From an uncultured Thermoleophilia bacterium (GTDB lineage Bacteria > Actinomycetota > Thermoleophilia > UBA2241), in assembly GCA_903921965.1 (NCBI GenBank), contig CAIXSE010000275.1, positions 1-5,207 of the forward strand: a DNA stretch of 5,207 bases, read 5' to 3'. Shown here in pieces: positions 1 through 5,207 of this stretch; within the stretch, counting starts at the first letter, position 1; every line of letters begins with the position of its first letter. The notes beneath the pieces were generated by a model. That model was not told where the DNA came from and did not search any database. It was given only the letters and a program-made list of their open reading frames with translations. The position numbers were made by a program, and so were the translations under genes.

Positions 1-848
1 ACGGGGTCCTTGGCGTAGATCTTGAAGTGACCGCGGGGCGTGGGCAGCGAGGGCCGGCCGAGGACGCAGTCGAAGGTGCGGACGACCCGCCCGTGCTCGT
101 AGTAGTACAGGCGGTACTCGGACAGGTCCACGAGGATGAGGTGGGGGTACGACGCGGGGACGCCGTACTTGTCGCTGCGGTCGAACACGCGCACGCTGCG
201 GACGCCGCTCACCGACTGCGGTGACGCGACCGAGGCGCTGAGGACGGCGCGGAGCCGGTGGCGGCCCAGGGTACGCGGCCGCCACACCCACCGCGCCTGC
301 GCCGCGCCGTCCGGGGTCACGGTCGCCAGCGTGAGCCACGAGCCGGCGCCGGCGTCCCACTCCTGGACCGCGACCTCCGCGGCGGCCGCGCCCGGCGAGA
401 CGCCGACCTTGACCGTCACGGCGTCGCCGGCGCGCACCCGGGCGCCGGCGTCGGTGGACAGCGACACCTTCGCGCGCACGGTCACCGGCACCGCCGCCAC
501 GGCCGCGGCCCACGTGCCGTCACCGGCGTAGTCGGCCGTGTACGAAGCGCTCACCGCCGGTGCGTCGGTCCACGTCGCGTCGCCGGCGGCGTCGGTCACC
601 AGCGTCCGCAGGGGGGTTGCCGACGGCTCCCCGGCGTCCGTGCGGCTGAGCTGCACCGTGGCGCCCGGCACGCTGAGGTGCACGCGGAGCTGCACGCTCT
701 CGCCGCACCGCACCGCGTCGGGCGACGCCTGCAGCGTGAGGCCGGGGTCCGCGGGGGGTGCGGAGGCGAGCGCCGCGGCGGCCGCACCGCACCAGACGGA
801 CATGACGGCGAACGCGACGAGCGCGAAGGACCTGATGGACGACCGCAC
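1..848 (-). CDS. L,D-transpeptidase (YkuD family) with two Ig-like domains, C-terminus cut by window edge
   Basis: Exported peptidoglycan L,D-transpeptidase; 282 codons are visible and the catalytic HG...SHGC part lies beyond the left edge. Residues 1-30 form a signal peptide (Arg-rich start, hydrophobic 8-28, likely cut after ALASA). Residues about 37-125 and 127-222 look like two beta-sandwich (Ig-like) repeats, each with alternating hydrophobics and a W/Y-rich end. The YkuD fold starts near 234 with LILVDLSEYRLYYYEHG, VLGRP (262-266) and TPRGHF (270-275), the usual N-terminal half of the domain. The start is a GTG at 848-846, six bases after a perfect AGGAGG. The C-terminal half is nearly the same as the next gene upstream (941-1738), so the two are tandem paralogues; this copy has an extra Ig-like module. 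Cys20 is not in a proper lipobox, so it is probably not a lipoprotein. Family assignment is firm. Activity cannot be confirmed because the catalytic Cys is not in view. Confidence 0.9.
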   Translation of the reverse strand, partial: MRSSIRSFALVAFAVMSVWCGAAAAALASAPPADPGLTLQASPDAVRCGESVQLRVHLSVPGATVQLSRTDAGEPSATPLRTLVTDAAGDATWTDAPAVSASYTADYAGDGTWAAAVAAVPVTVRAKVSLSTDAGARVRAGDAVTVKVGVSPGAAAAEVAVQEWDAGAGSWLTLATVTPDGAAQARWVWRPRTLGRHRLRAVLSASVASPQSVSGVRSVRVFDRSDKYGVPASYPHLILVDLSEYRLYYYEHGRVVRTFDCVLGRPSLPTPRGHFKIYAKDP

Positions 849-854
849 GGCACT

Positions 855-885
855 CCTCCTGAGCGTCTGGACGCACGGAAGTCTA
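855..885 (-). promoter_or_regulatory. Shine-Dalgarno site and possible -10 for the two-Ig L,D-transpeptidase
   Basis: The complement of 855-860 reads AGGAGG, six bases before the GTG start at 848, and fixes that start. The complement of 880-885 reads TAGACT, a TAnnnT -10-like hexamer, which would begin a transcript near 873 with a leader of about 25 nt. No good -35 is visible at 17-18 bp spacing, so the promoter part is tentative. The gene could also be read through from the upstream transpeptidase 92 bp away. Confidence 0.55.
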
Positions 886-940
886 CGGCAACCGGCCCGC
901 CGGCGGCCAGCACCCGACCGGATGCGGCCGGCGCCCGGGC

Positions 941-1738
941 TCAGCGAAGGTTGCGGACCGTCGTGCCCGTGGGCACGCGCGCGTACAGCCACAGCGCCTG
1001 GCTGTTGTACATGCGTGCGCAGCCGTGCGAGAACGGCCGGGGGAAGCGCCTGAGGAGCCCCGGCTCGTTGGTGCCGTGGATGGCGATGCCGCCCAGGTGG
1101 CGGTAGAACATGGCGCACGCGCCGAGCGCGCCGCCGGCCGGCTTGCGCTTGCCGTAGACGTGGAAGGTCCCGAGCGGCGTGCGGAAGCCCGGCCGGCCGA
1201 GCGCGACGTCGAAGGCGCGGACCACCCTGCCGTGCTCGTAGTAGTACAGCCGGTACTCGTGGACGACGATCACGATGTAGTGCGCGAACCGGTACGGCAC
1301 GTCGTGCTTGTTGGGCCTGTTCACGACGACACCGTGCTCCTGCGACACAGCTCCGGTGTGCCCTGCGCCCTCGGCGATGGAGGCCCGCAGCCTGACCTCG
1401 CCGTACGTCTCGGAGCGCCACCGCAGACGGGCCCGCGAGGCTGCGTCGAGCGTGCCCGTCGCCTCCACGGTCCACACGTCGCCACGCAGCGCCTCCACGA
1501 CCACGGGCTCGCCTGGAAGGACGGGGTCGACGGCGACCTCGAGCGTGACCTCGTCGCCTGCCCACAGGCCGCCGGGCACGTGCAGCGCGACGCGCGGGAC
1601 GACGATGTGCGGTGGGGTGGGGTACGGCGTCGGCTCGGGAGTGGTCGCGGACGCCCCTGGCGCCACGACCGCGGCCGCGAGCGCCGCCGCGAGGACGAAC
1701 GCGATCGCGAGACGCAGATGTGTGCTGCGGCGCTGCAT
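941..1738 (-). CDS. L,D-transpeptidase (YkuD family) with one Ig-like domain, complete
   Basis: Secreted 265-residue enzyme predicted to form 3-3 cross-links between peptidoglycan stem peptides using a Cys nucleophile. Residues 1-31 are a signal peptide (QRR, hydrophobic 10-26, cut near GASA). A Pro/Thr-rich linker follows (33-43), then one Ig-like beta-sandwich (about 47-140). The YkuD catalytic domain (about 150-265) carries EYRLYYYEHG (161-170), TPLGTF (187-192), HGT (221-223) and the signature SHGCARM (237-243). His221, His238 and catalytic Cys240 are all present, so the enzyme looks active. The usual signature is SHGC[IV]R; here Ala follows Cys. The start is ATG at 1738-1736, with no Shine-Dalgarno but a promoter ending six bases upstream, suggesting a leaderless mRNA. 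It lies 75 bp after the SLH-NlpC/P60 gene and 92 bp before its paralogue, all on the same strand. Substrate and cross-link type are inferred from the family. Confidence 0.93.
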   Translation of the reverse strand: MQRRSTHLRLAIAFVLAAALAAAVVAPGASATTPEPTPYPTPPHIVVPRVALHVPGGLWAGDEVTLEVAVDPVLPGEPVVVEALRGDVWTVEATGTLDAASRARLRWRSETYGEVRLRASIAEGAGHTGAVSQEHGVVVNRPNKHDVPYRFAHYIVIVVHEYRLYYYEHGRVVRAFDVALGRPGFRTPLGTFHVYGKRKPAGGALGACAMFYRHLGGIAIHGTNEPGLLRRFPRPFSHGCARMYNSQALWLYARVPTGTTVRNLR

Positions 1739-1744
1739 CGCGCG

Positions 1745-1773
1745 AGTGTAGCCGACCGCCGCGGGAAGGTGAA
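1745..1773 (-). promoter_or_regulatory. Sigma-70-type promoter placed for a leaderless transcript of the one-Ig L,D-transpeptidase
   Basis: The complement of 1768-1773 is TTCACC (-35, four of six to TTGACA) and that of 1745-1750 is TACACT (-10, TAnnnT), separated by exactly 17 bp. Six bases separate the -10 from the ATG at 1738, so transcription should begin at or within a base of the start codon. No ribosome binding site is present, which agrees with leaderless initiation. It implies that this gene has its own promoter rather than depending on the upstream SLH-NlpC/P60 gene. Confidence 0.6.
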
Positions 1774-1782
1774 GGGTGCGGC

Positions 1783-1797
1783 GGGCGGGTGCCGCCC
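1783..1797 (-). terminator. Short GC hairpin after the SLH-NlpC/P60 gene, weak terminator candidate
   Basis: On the minus strand, 17 bases after the stop of the SLH-NlpC/P60 gene, GGGCGG and CCGCCC flank a 3-base CAC loop, giving a perfect 6-bp stem. No T-run follows, so it is not a canonical intrinsic terminator; T-poor hairpins are common in high-GC actinobacteria. In such GC-rich DNA a stem this short can arise by chance. Confidence 0.25.
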
Positions 1798-1813
1798 CGT
1801 CCGCGGCTTCGCG

Positions 1814-3040
1814 TCAGGGCGTGGACGGATCCGGGTCCGGCGCCGGCGGCAGCTCCTCGGGCGTCAGCAGCCGGCGGCCCCAGGCGAAGTACTTCTTGTA
1901 GTAGTCCGAGGCGTCGAGCGAGCTCAGCGTCACGCCGTCGCTCGACCCCGTGGAGTGGATGAACCAGCCGTTCCCCAGGTACAGACCGGCGTGGTAGATG
2001 CTCTCGACCTTCGACCTGGGACCCTTGGGCCCGAAGAAGATGGGGTCGCCCGGGAGCAGGTCCTTGCGCTTGATGCGCGGCTTGGCGCGCTCGGCCATGT
2101 CGTGCGCGCCGCGCTCGTTCACCGTGACGGGGTACTCGAAGTGCATCTTCATCACGTAGAAGACGAACCCCGAGCAGTCGAAGCCGCCGGAGGCCTGCGT
2201 GCCGTAGGGCGAGTTCTTCGTGGGGTATTCGCCGGCCCACACGTAGGGGTAGCCGATGAACTTGAGCGCGAACGAGACGATCTGCTTCTGCCGGTCGCTG
2301 AGCACCGGGAAGGCGACCTTCTGGTAGTCGGCCAGGCCGTACAGCTGCCAGCCACGGCCGACGGCGAACGCGCGCTCGAACATGTAGGCGACCTCGGCGC
2401 GGTCGATGGCCTCGGTCGGCAGCGTCTCGTGGTCGTCCTCCCCGGAGGGGTGGTTGTAGCGCAGCTCGAGCTGGCGGGCGGCGACCACGTACGGCAGATA
2501 GACCGGCACGTCGGGCTTCCATCCCTCGTTCGGCTCCCAGTCGGCGGCGCGCAGCGTCTTGAGCAGCGACCAGTCGGCGGAGTCGTACTTGTCCTGCAGC
2601 CAGCGGACGACGGCCGCCTCGGCCTGGTACGCCGGCACAGGCTCCTGCGGCCGGAACTCGCCCTGCGCGTCGAGCTTCATGTAGCCGTACCTGAGCGCCA
2701 GCTGGACGACGTCCCAGTAGCGGTCGGTCTCCTGCATGTCCTTGACGGCGACCTCTTTGGGGTGCTCGCCGTAGTGGCCGGAGGCGAGCGCGAGGGAGCG
2801 GGCGAGCAGCTCGCGCGTGATCGGCTCCTCGGGCTTGAACTCGTCGCCGTAGTCGTCGAGCACCTTGTGGCCCTCGGGGCCCCGCTCGGTGACGGCGGTG
2901 ATGGCGTCGTAGGCCCAGCACTTCTTCGTGACGTCGCTGTACTTCTCGGCCAGCGCCGCGGGGACGAAGACGACGAGCAGCGCGCAGAGGCCGGCGGCGG
3001 TGAGGGTGGCGAGGAGGGGTCTGTGAGGGAGTCTGGTCAT
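1814..3040 (-). CDS. Secreted NlpC/P60 (C40) peptidoglycan endopeptidase with N-terminal SLH repeats
   Basis: 408-residue exported cysteine peptidase predicted to cut the D-Glu/diamino-acid bond in peptidoglycan stem peptides. Residues 1-31 are a signal peptide (MTRLPHRP, hydrophobic 9-30, AALA cut site). Three SLH-like repeats follow: about 34-90 (YSDV, WAYDAI, ITRELLARSLALA), 98-150 (RYWDVVQLALRYG) and 170-227 (YLPYVVAARQLEL, RAEVAYMFERAFA). The second and third are diverged, and the third carries an acidic insert (about 198-210). The NlpC/P60 domain spans about 250-392 with YPYVWAGE, FDCSGF, GDPIFF and HAGLYLG. Cys289 and His350 are the expected catalytic pair and His362 the likely third residue, so it should be active. 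An acidic Pro tail ends it. The start is ATG 3040-3038, chosen because the signal peptide begins there and GGAG lies four bases upstream; the frame stays open to 3382, but that extension lacks signal-like sequence and overlaps the divergent gene. SLH repeats usually bind pyruvylated wall polymers, suggesting surface tethering. Confidence 0.92.
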   Translation of the reverse strand: MTRLPHRPLLATLTAAGLCALLVVFVPAALAEKYSDVTKKCWAYDAITAVTERGPEGHKVLDDYGDEFKPEEPITRELLARSLALASGHYGEHPKEVAVKDMQETDRYWDVVQLALRYGYMKLDAQGEFRPQEPVPAYQAEAAVVRWLQDKYDSADWSLLKTLRAADWEPNEGWKPDVPVYLPYVVAARQLELRYNHPSGEDDHETLPTEAIDRAEVAYMFERAFAVGRGWQLYGLADYQKVAFPVLSDRQKQIVSFALKFIGYPYVWAGEYPTKNSPYGTQASGGFDCSGFVFYVMKMHFEYPVTVNERGAHDMAERAKPRIKRKDLLPGDPIFFGPKGPRSKVESIYHAGLYLGNGWFIHSTGSSDGVTLSSLDASDYYKKYFAWGRRLLTPEELPPAPDPDPSTP

Positions 3041-3161
3041 ACGCTCCGCTTCGGTTGTCGGCGGCCCGGATGCGCGGTCGCGCGAGGCGGGGACCACGGC
3101 GGCGGCCCTGAGAGGCTTTCGCCGCGGGCCGCCCGGTTCCTCATCTGAGCGTTGAAGGGTA
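3041..3161 (-). promoter_or_regulatory. Possible promoter and folded 5' leader of the SLH-NlpC/P60 gene
   Basis: The complement of 3156-3161 is TACCCT, a -10-like hexamer. CTGCCG lies 17 bp further upstream (complement of 3179-3184, three of six to TTGACA). A start near 3149 would give a leader of about 110 nt. Within it, TGAG and CTCA (complements of 3140-3143 and 3109-3112) can close a three-way junction. That junction holds a CGGG-CGG-CCCG hairpin (3125-3135) and a GGC-GAAA-GCC hairpin with a GNRA tetraloop (3114-3123). I do not recognise it as a known riboswitch class. The rest of the divergent region, up to 3300, shows only GC-rich sequence with no gene I can support. Confidence 0.35.
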
Positions 3162-3300
3162 CCACGAGACGGCCGGGCCGGCAGACCCGAACGCCGGCCA
3201 GGTGTCCCCGCGGCGGAAGACACGGCCCGCTGCGCTGCGGTCGCCGATGCAGGAGAACCGTGCCGCCGCCCGAAGCTGCAGTGAGCCCGGAGCGCCGCGT

Positions 3301-3329
3301 TTGCCCCCCTCCGGGGCGGCGCGTATCCT
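3301..3329 (+). promoter_or_regulatory. Sigma-70-type promoter placed for a leaderless transcript of the SpoIID/LytB gene
   Basis: TTGCCC at 3301-3306 (-35, four of six to consensus) and TATCCT at 3324-3329 (-10, TAnnnT) are separated by exactly 17 bp. Seven bases after the -10 is GTG at 3337, in frame with the SpoIID coding sequence. No Shine-Dalgarno precedes either this GTG or the next in-frame ATG (3361). The spacing makes GTG 3337 the first or near-first mRNA base and is the main reason for choosing that start. Confidence 0.65.
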
Positions 3330-3336
3330 GACCGAG

Positions 3337-4851
3337 GTGCCTCCGACGCCCATCCACGCCATGGACTCCCCCAGCGCCACATCCCCCCCGACCCCCACCC
3401 GCCCCGGGCGCCGCCTCGGCACGGGCGCGGCGCTGCTCGCGGCGGCCGTCCTGCTGCTGGCGCTGGCGAGCGCGGGCGGCGCCTCCGCGGCCGGCACCGA
3501 CGTCGCCTTCCGCATCGAGGGCCACGGATGGGGCCACGGCATCGGCCTGTCCCAGTGGGGCGCCTACGGGTACGCGAAGCACGGCTGGGAGTACCAGGCC
3601 ATCCTCAAGCACTACTACACGGGCATCGACTTCGCCCAGGTGCCCGACGACGCCGTGCGCGTACGTCTCGCCAGCGGGCTGAGCTCGGTGAAGGTGAGCT
3701 GCGCGCAGGACTTCACCGCCGCGGGCGGCGGGGGCTCGCTGGCCATCGCCCGCGGGCAGGTCGCCGTCGTCACGTCGGCCGGGACCGGCTTCAAGGTCAC
3801 CGGCGGCGGCCAGAGCCAGACGTTCACCTCGCCGGTCACGTTCACGCCGAGCAAGGGGGCCCTGGACATCATGACGCCCACCGACCTCGGCGACACCGGC
3901 ACCTACCGCGGCATCCTCCGTGTGGTGCGCGAGGACGGCAAGCTCATGATGGTCAACGTCGTACCGCTCGAGAGCTACCTGCGCGGCGTCGTGCCGCACG
4001 AGGTGCCGCCGTCCTGGCCCATCGAGGCGCTCAAGGCGCAGGCCTGCGCCGCGCGCGCCTTCGTGCTCGGGTCGCGCAAGCCCAACGAGGCCTGGGACGT
4101 CTACTGCGACGTGCGCAGCCAGGCCTACGTCGGTGTCGGCATCGAGGACCCGTCGACCGACCGCGCCGTGCGCGAGACCGCCGGCGTCGTGCCGGTCTAC
4201 GGCGGCAAGCCGATCCTCGCGGTGTACTTCTCGTGCTCGGGCGGTCACACCGAGAGCATCCAGTTCGGGTGGCCGGGTTCGTCGGCGATCCCGTACCTCA
4301 AGGGCGTCGACGACCCGTACGACACCTACGCCAGCCTGCACGACTGGGGCCCGCTGCGGCGCACCGCCGCCGAGGTCGCGAAGCCGCTCGGCGTCGGCGG
4401 CACCCTGAGGGCCGTGTACGCGCTGAAGCGCGGCACCTCGCCGCGCATCGTCAAGGCGGCGCTCATCGGCAGCTCGGGGGTCAAGTTCATGGACGGCAAC
4501 GAGCTGCGCATGAAGCTCGGCCTCAAGAGCACCTGGGCCGAGTTCACCAGCATGTCCATCTCGCCGGCGGCGCGGGACCACATCGGTGTCCCGCCCGACA
4601 CGAGCCTGACACTGAAGGGGCGCATCTACCCGGCCCTCGACGAGGGAGCCACCCTGCGCCTGTACTTCAACGACGGCGACGCCTGGCGCAGCCGCGAGGT
4701 CACCACCACCGTCGAGACCGAGAAGCTCGGCAGCGGCTACACCGCGAAGTACTCCGCGTACAGCGAGGGCATCAGCCCGGCGCTGACCACGCAGTACTAC
4801 TTCAAGTCCGGCAAGAACGTCTCGCCGACCACGACGATCACCGTCCAGTAG
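3337..4851 (+). CDS. Secreted SpoIID/LytB-domain protein with C-terminal Ig-like domain
   Basis: 504-residue exported protein of the SpoIID/LytB family, whose best-known member is a lytic transglycosylase that cleaves denuded glycan strands during engulfment. A Pro-rich N-region (2-24) precedes a hydrophobic signal segment (28-50, cut near GASA). Next comes GHGWGHGIGLSQWGAYGYA (62-80) and ILKHYYTG (89-96). The core domain has LESYLRGVVPHEVPPSWP (211-228), where Glu222 matches the catalytic Glu of SpoIID, then ALKAQACAARAFVL (231-244) and YFSCSGGHTES (297-307) with Cys300 and His304. The core ends near 405. Residues about 411-504 look like an Ig-like beta-sandwich (TLKGRIYP, YYFKSGKN, TTTITV). 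In Firmicute SpoIID the GHG...SQWGA block is C-terminal; here it is N-terminal. GTG 3337 is preferred over ATG 3361 because of a well-placed promoter; ATG would give 496 residues. It is divergent from the SLH-NlpC/P60 gene. Since nothing here indicates sporulation, a general wall-hydrolase role is likelier. Confidence 0.9.
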   Translation: MPPTPIHAMDSPSATSPPTPTRPGRRLGTGAALLAAAVLLLALASAGGASAAGTDVAFRIEGHGWGHGIGLSQWGAYGYAKHGWEYQAILKHYYTGIDFAQVPDDAVRVRLASGLSSVKVSCAQDFTAAGGGGSLAIARGQVAVVTSAGTGFKVTGGGQSQTFTSPVTFTPSKGALDIMTPTDLGDTGTYRGILRVVREDGKLMMVNVVPLESYLRGVVPHEVPPSWPIEALKAQACAARAFVLGSRKPNEAWDVYCDVRSQAYVGVGIEDPSTDRAVRETAGVVPVYGGKPILAVYFSCSGGHTESIQFGWPGSSAIPYLKGVDDPYDTYASLHDWGPLRRTAAEVAKPLGVGGTLRAVYALKRGTSPRIVKAALIGSSGVKFMDGNELRMKLGLKSTWAEFTSMSISPAARDHIGVPPDTSLTLKGRIYPALDEGATLRLYFNDGDAWRSREVTTTVETEKLGSGYTAKYSAYSEGISPALTTQYYFKSGKNVSPTTTITVQ

Positions 4852-4880
4852 CGGCGGCGCACCGCCGCGTCGTGCGGCGG
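4851..4880 (+). terminator. Two overlapping GC hairpins just after the SpoIID/LytB stop, candidate terminator
   Basis: GCGGCGG (4851-4857, starting in the stop codon), CCGCCGC (4862-4868) and GCGGCGG (4874-4880) form an A-A'-A arrangement. The middle arm can pair perfectly over 7 bp with either flank, with loops of 4 or 5 bases. No T-run follows, so termination is a guess. The position directly at the end of a gene favours a role in 3' end formation or RNA stability. The remaining 85 bases to the next gene hold nothing else I can name. Confidence 0.35.
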
Positions 4881-4965
4881 CCCACTCGCACCGCCCGCGT
4901 CCCGCCGGCCCCCGCCGTCGCGCAGCGGAACTTGGTGTCCTGCCGCAGAAGCGTGGGGGGACCCC

Positions 4966-5207
4966 GTGGAACTGTACTTCCTGCGACATGGAACAACCGT
5001 GCCTCGCTCCCAGTGGAGCGACGACGCCGGCGCACGCCCGCTGAGCGATGCCGGCGTTGCCGCCATGGCGCGCGAGACGTGGATACTGGCGCGACTGGGT
5101 CTCGAGCCCGACCTGATCCTCACGAGTCCGCAGGAGTGTGCGCAGCAGACGGCGGGCATCGTGGCCTCCGGGCTCGGTCTCGAAGACCGCGTCAGGACCG
5201 AGCCCGG
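4966..5207 (+). CDS. SixA-like histidine phosphatase, N-terminal part, cut by window edge
   Basis: The first 80 residues of a cytoplasmic histidine phosphatase superfamily protein, probably of the SixA (phosphohistidine phosphatase) type. The start, MELYFLRHG, has the catalytic RHG (7-9), whose His takes the phosphate. ARPLSDAG (23-30) matches the RPLT..G block typical of SixA-like proteins, and PDLILTSP (48-55) with QQTA (60-63) matches the SP..RA.QTA block. The Arg normally found in that last block is Cys58 here (codon TGT at 5137-5139). The rest, including the second catalytic His, lies outside the window. The GTG start at 4966-4968 is chosen because MELY-RHG is the expected N-terminus and no in-frame start lies just upstream. 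A G-run (4955-4960) five bases before it may serve as a weak ribosome site. No promoter is obvious in the 114-bp gap after the SpoIID gene. The substrate is unknown. Confidence 0.85.
   Translation, partial: MELYFLRHGTTVPRSQWSDDAGARPLSDAGVAAMARETWILARLGLEPDLILTSPQECAQQTAGIVASGLGLEDRVRTEP

Noticed and set aside
27..1106. Overlapping plus-strand open frames (27-224, 136-531, 258-1106, 538-1053)
   Set aside because: All are antisense to the partial L,D-transpeptidase or the end of its paralogue, and none has a recognisable domain. The minus-strand frame ending at the left edge is the real gene.
3080..3145. Minus-strand GAAAGCCTCTCAGG looked like the end of a glycine riboswitch aptamer
   Set aside because: The opening GGAGAG and internal CCGAAGG elements are not present in the right order, and a wall hydrolase is not a glycine-regulated gene.
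1025..3148. A 707-codon open frame on the plus strand opposite the transpeptidase and NlpC/P60 genes
   Set aside because: It lies antisense to two genes with clear catalytic motifs. The translation is Val/Arg/Gly/Asp-rich low-complexity sequence without a recognisable domain, the usual shadow of GC-rich codon positions.
3181..3217. A plus-strand stretch (CCCGAACGCCGG followed by CAGGTGTCCCCG) resembling the 3' part of a c-di-AMP (ydaO) riboswitch
   Set aside because: The CAGCTAACC core is not matched and the upstream GGGTGAA-type element is missing. The SpoIID promoter also lies downstream of it, so it would not be in that mRNA.
3202..3336. Upstream extension of the SpoIID/LytB frame to the ATG at 3202
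   Set aside because: The added 45 residues are low-complexity, would displace the signal peptide far from the N-terminus, and lie upstream of the best promoter.
3041..3382. N-terminal extension of the NlpC/P60 frame to an ATG at 3382
   Set aside because: It would put 114 Arg/Pro/Ala-rich residues before a perfect signal peptide, and would overlap both the leaderless promoter and the start of the divergent SpoIID gene.
3037..4989. A 650-codon open frame on the minus strand opposite the SpoIID/LytB gene
   Set aside because: It is antisense to a strongly supported coding sequence, Arg/Gly/Ala-rich throughout, with no signal peptide or motif.

Overview
The window is about 70% G+C, with near-universal G/C at third codon positions and two GTG starts among five genes. 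Together with the protein families present, this suggests a high-GC actinobacterial lineage. The SLH-NlpC/P60 protein and the SpoIID/LytB protein with an N-terminal GHGWGHG block resemble proteins I associate with Thermoleophilia or Coriobacteriia-type lineages. That placement is recall-based inference, not a search result.

Layout: three genes point left and two point right from a divergent, roughly 296-bp intergenic region (3041-3336). On the minus strand, reading away from that region, are a secreted three-SLH plus NlpC/P60 endopeptidase (3040 to 1814), a complete L,D-transpeptidase with one Ig-like domain (1738 to 941), and a paralogous L,D-transpeptidase with two Ig-like domains (848 to beyond the left edge). 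On the plus strand are a secreted SpoIID/LytB-type protein (3337-4851) and the start of a SixA-like histidine phosphatase (4966 to beyond the right edge).

Four of the five genes encode exported proteins acting on peptidoglycan. By family knowledge, SpoIID-type enzymes cleave glycan strands, NlpC/P60 enzymes cut stem peptides, and YkuD enzymes make 3-3 (L,D) cross-links or attach proteins. The window therefore reads as a compact wall-remodelling cluster, with SLH modules that could tether one member to the cell surface. The phosphatase has no obvious wall role and may simply be a neighbour.

Regulation: two genes have a promoter placed so that transcription would begin at or next to the start codon. 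These are TTCACC-N17-TACACT six bases before an ATG, and TTGCCC-N17-TATCCT seven bases before a GTG. Both look leaderless. The first transpeptidase instead has a strong AGGAGG site, and the NlpC/P60 gene appears to have a roughly 110-nt leader that can fold. I see no IS element, tRNA, rRNA, CRISPR array or convincing known riboswitch. The most unusual points are the permuted motif order of the SpoIID protein, the diverging tandem transpeptidases, the leaderless promoters, and an Arg-to-Cys change at a normally conserved position in the phosphatase.
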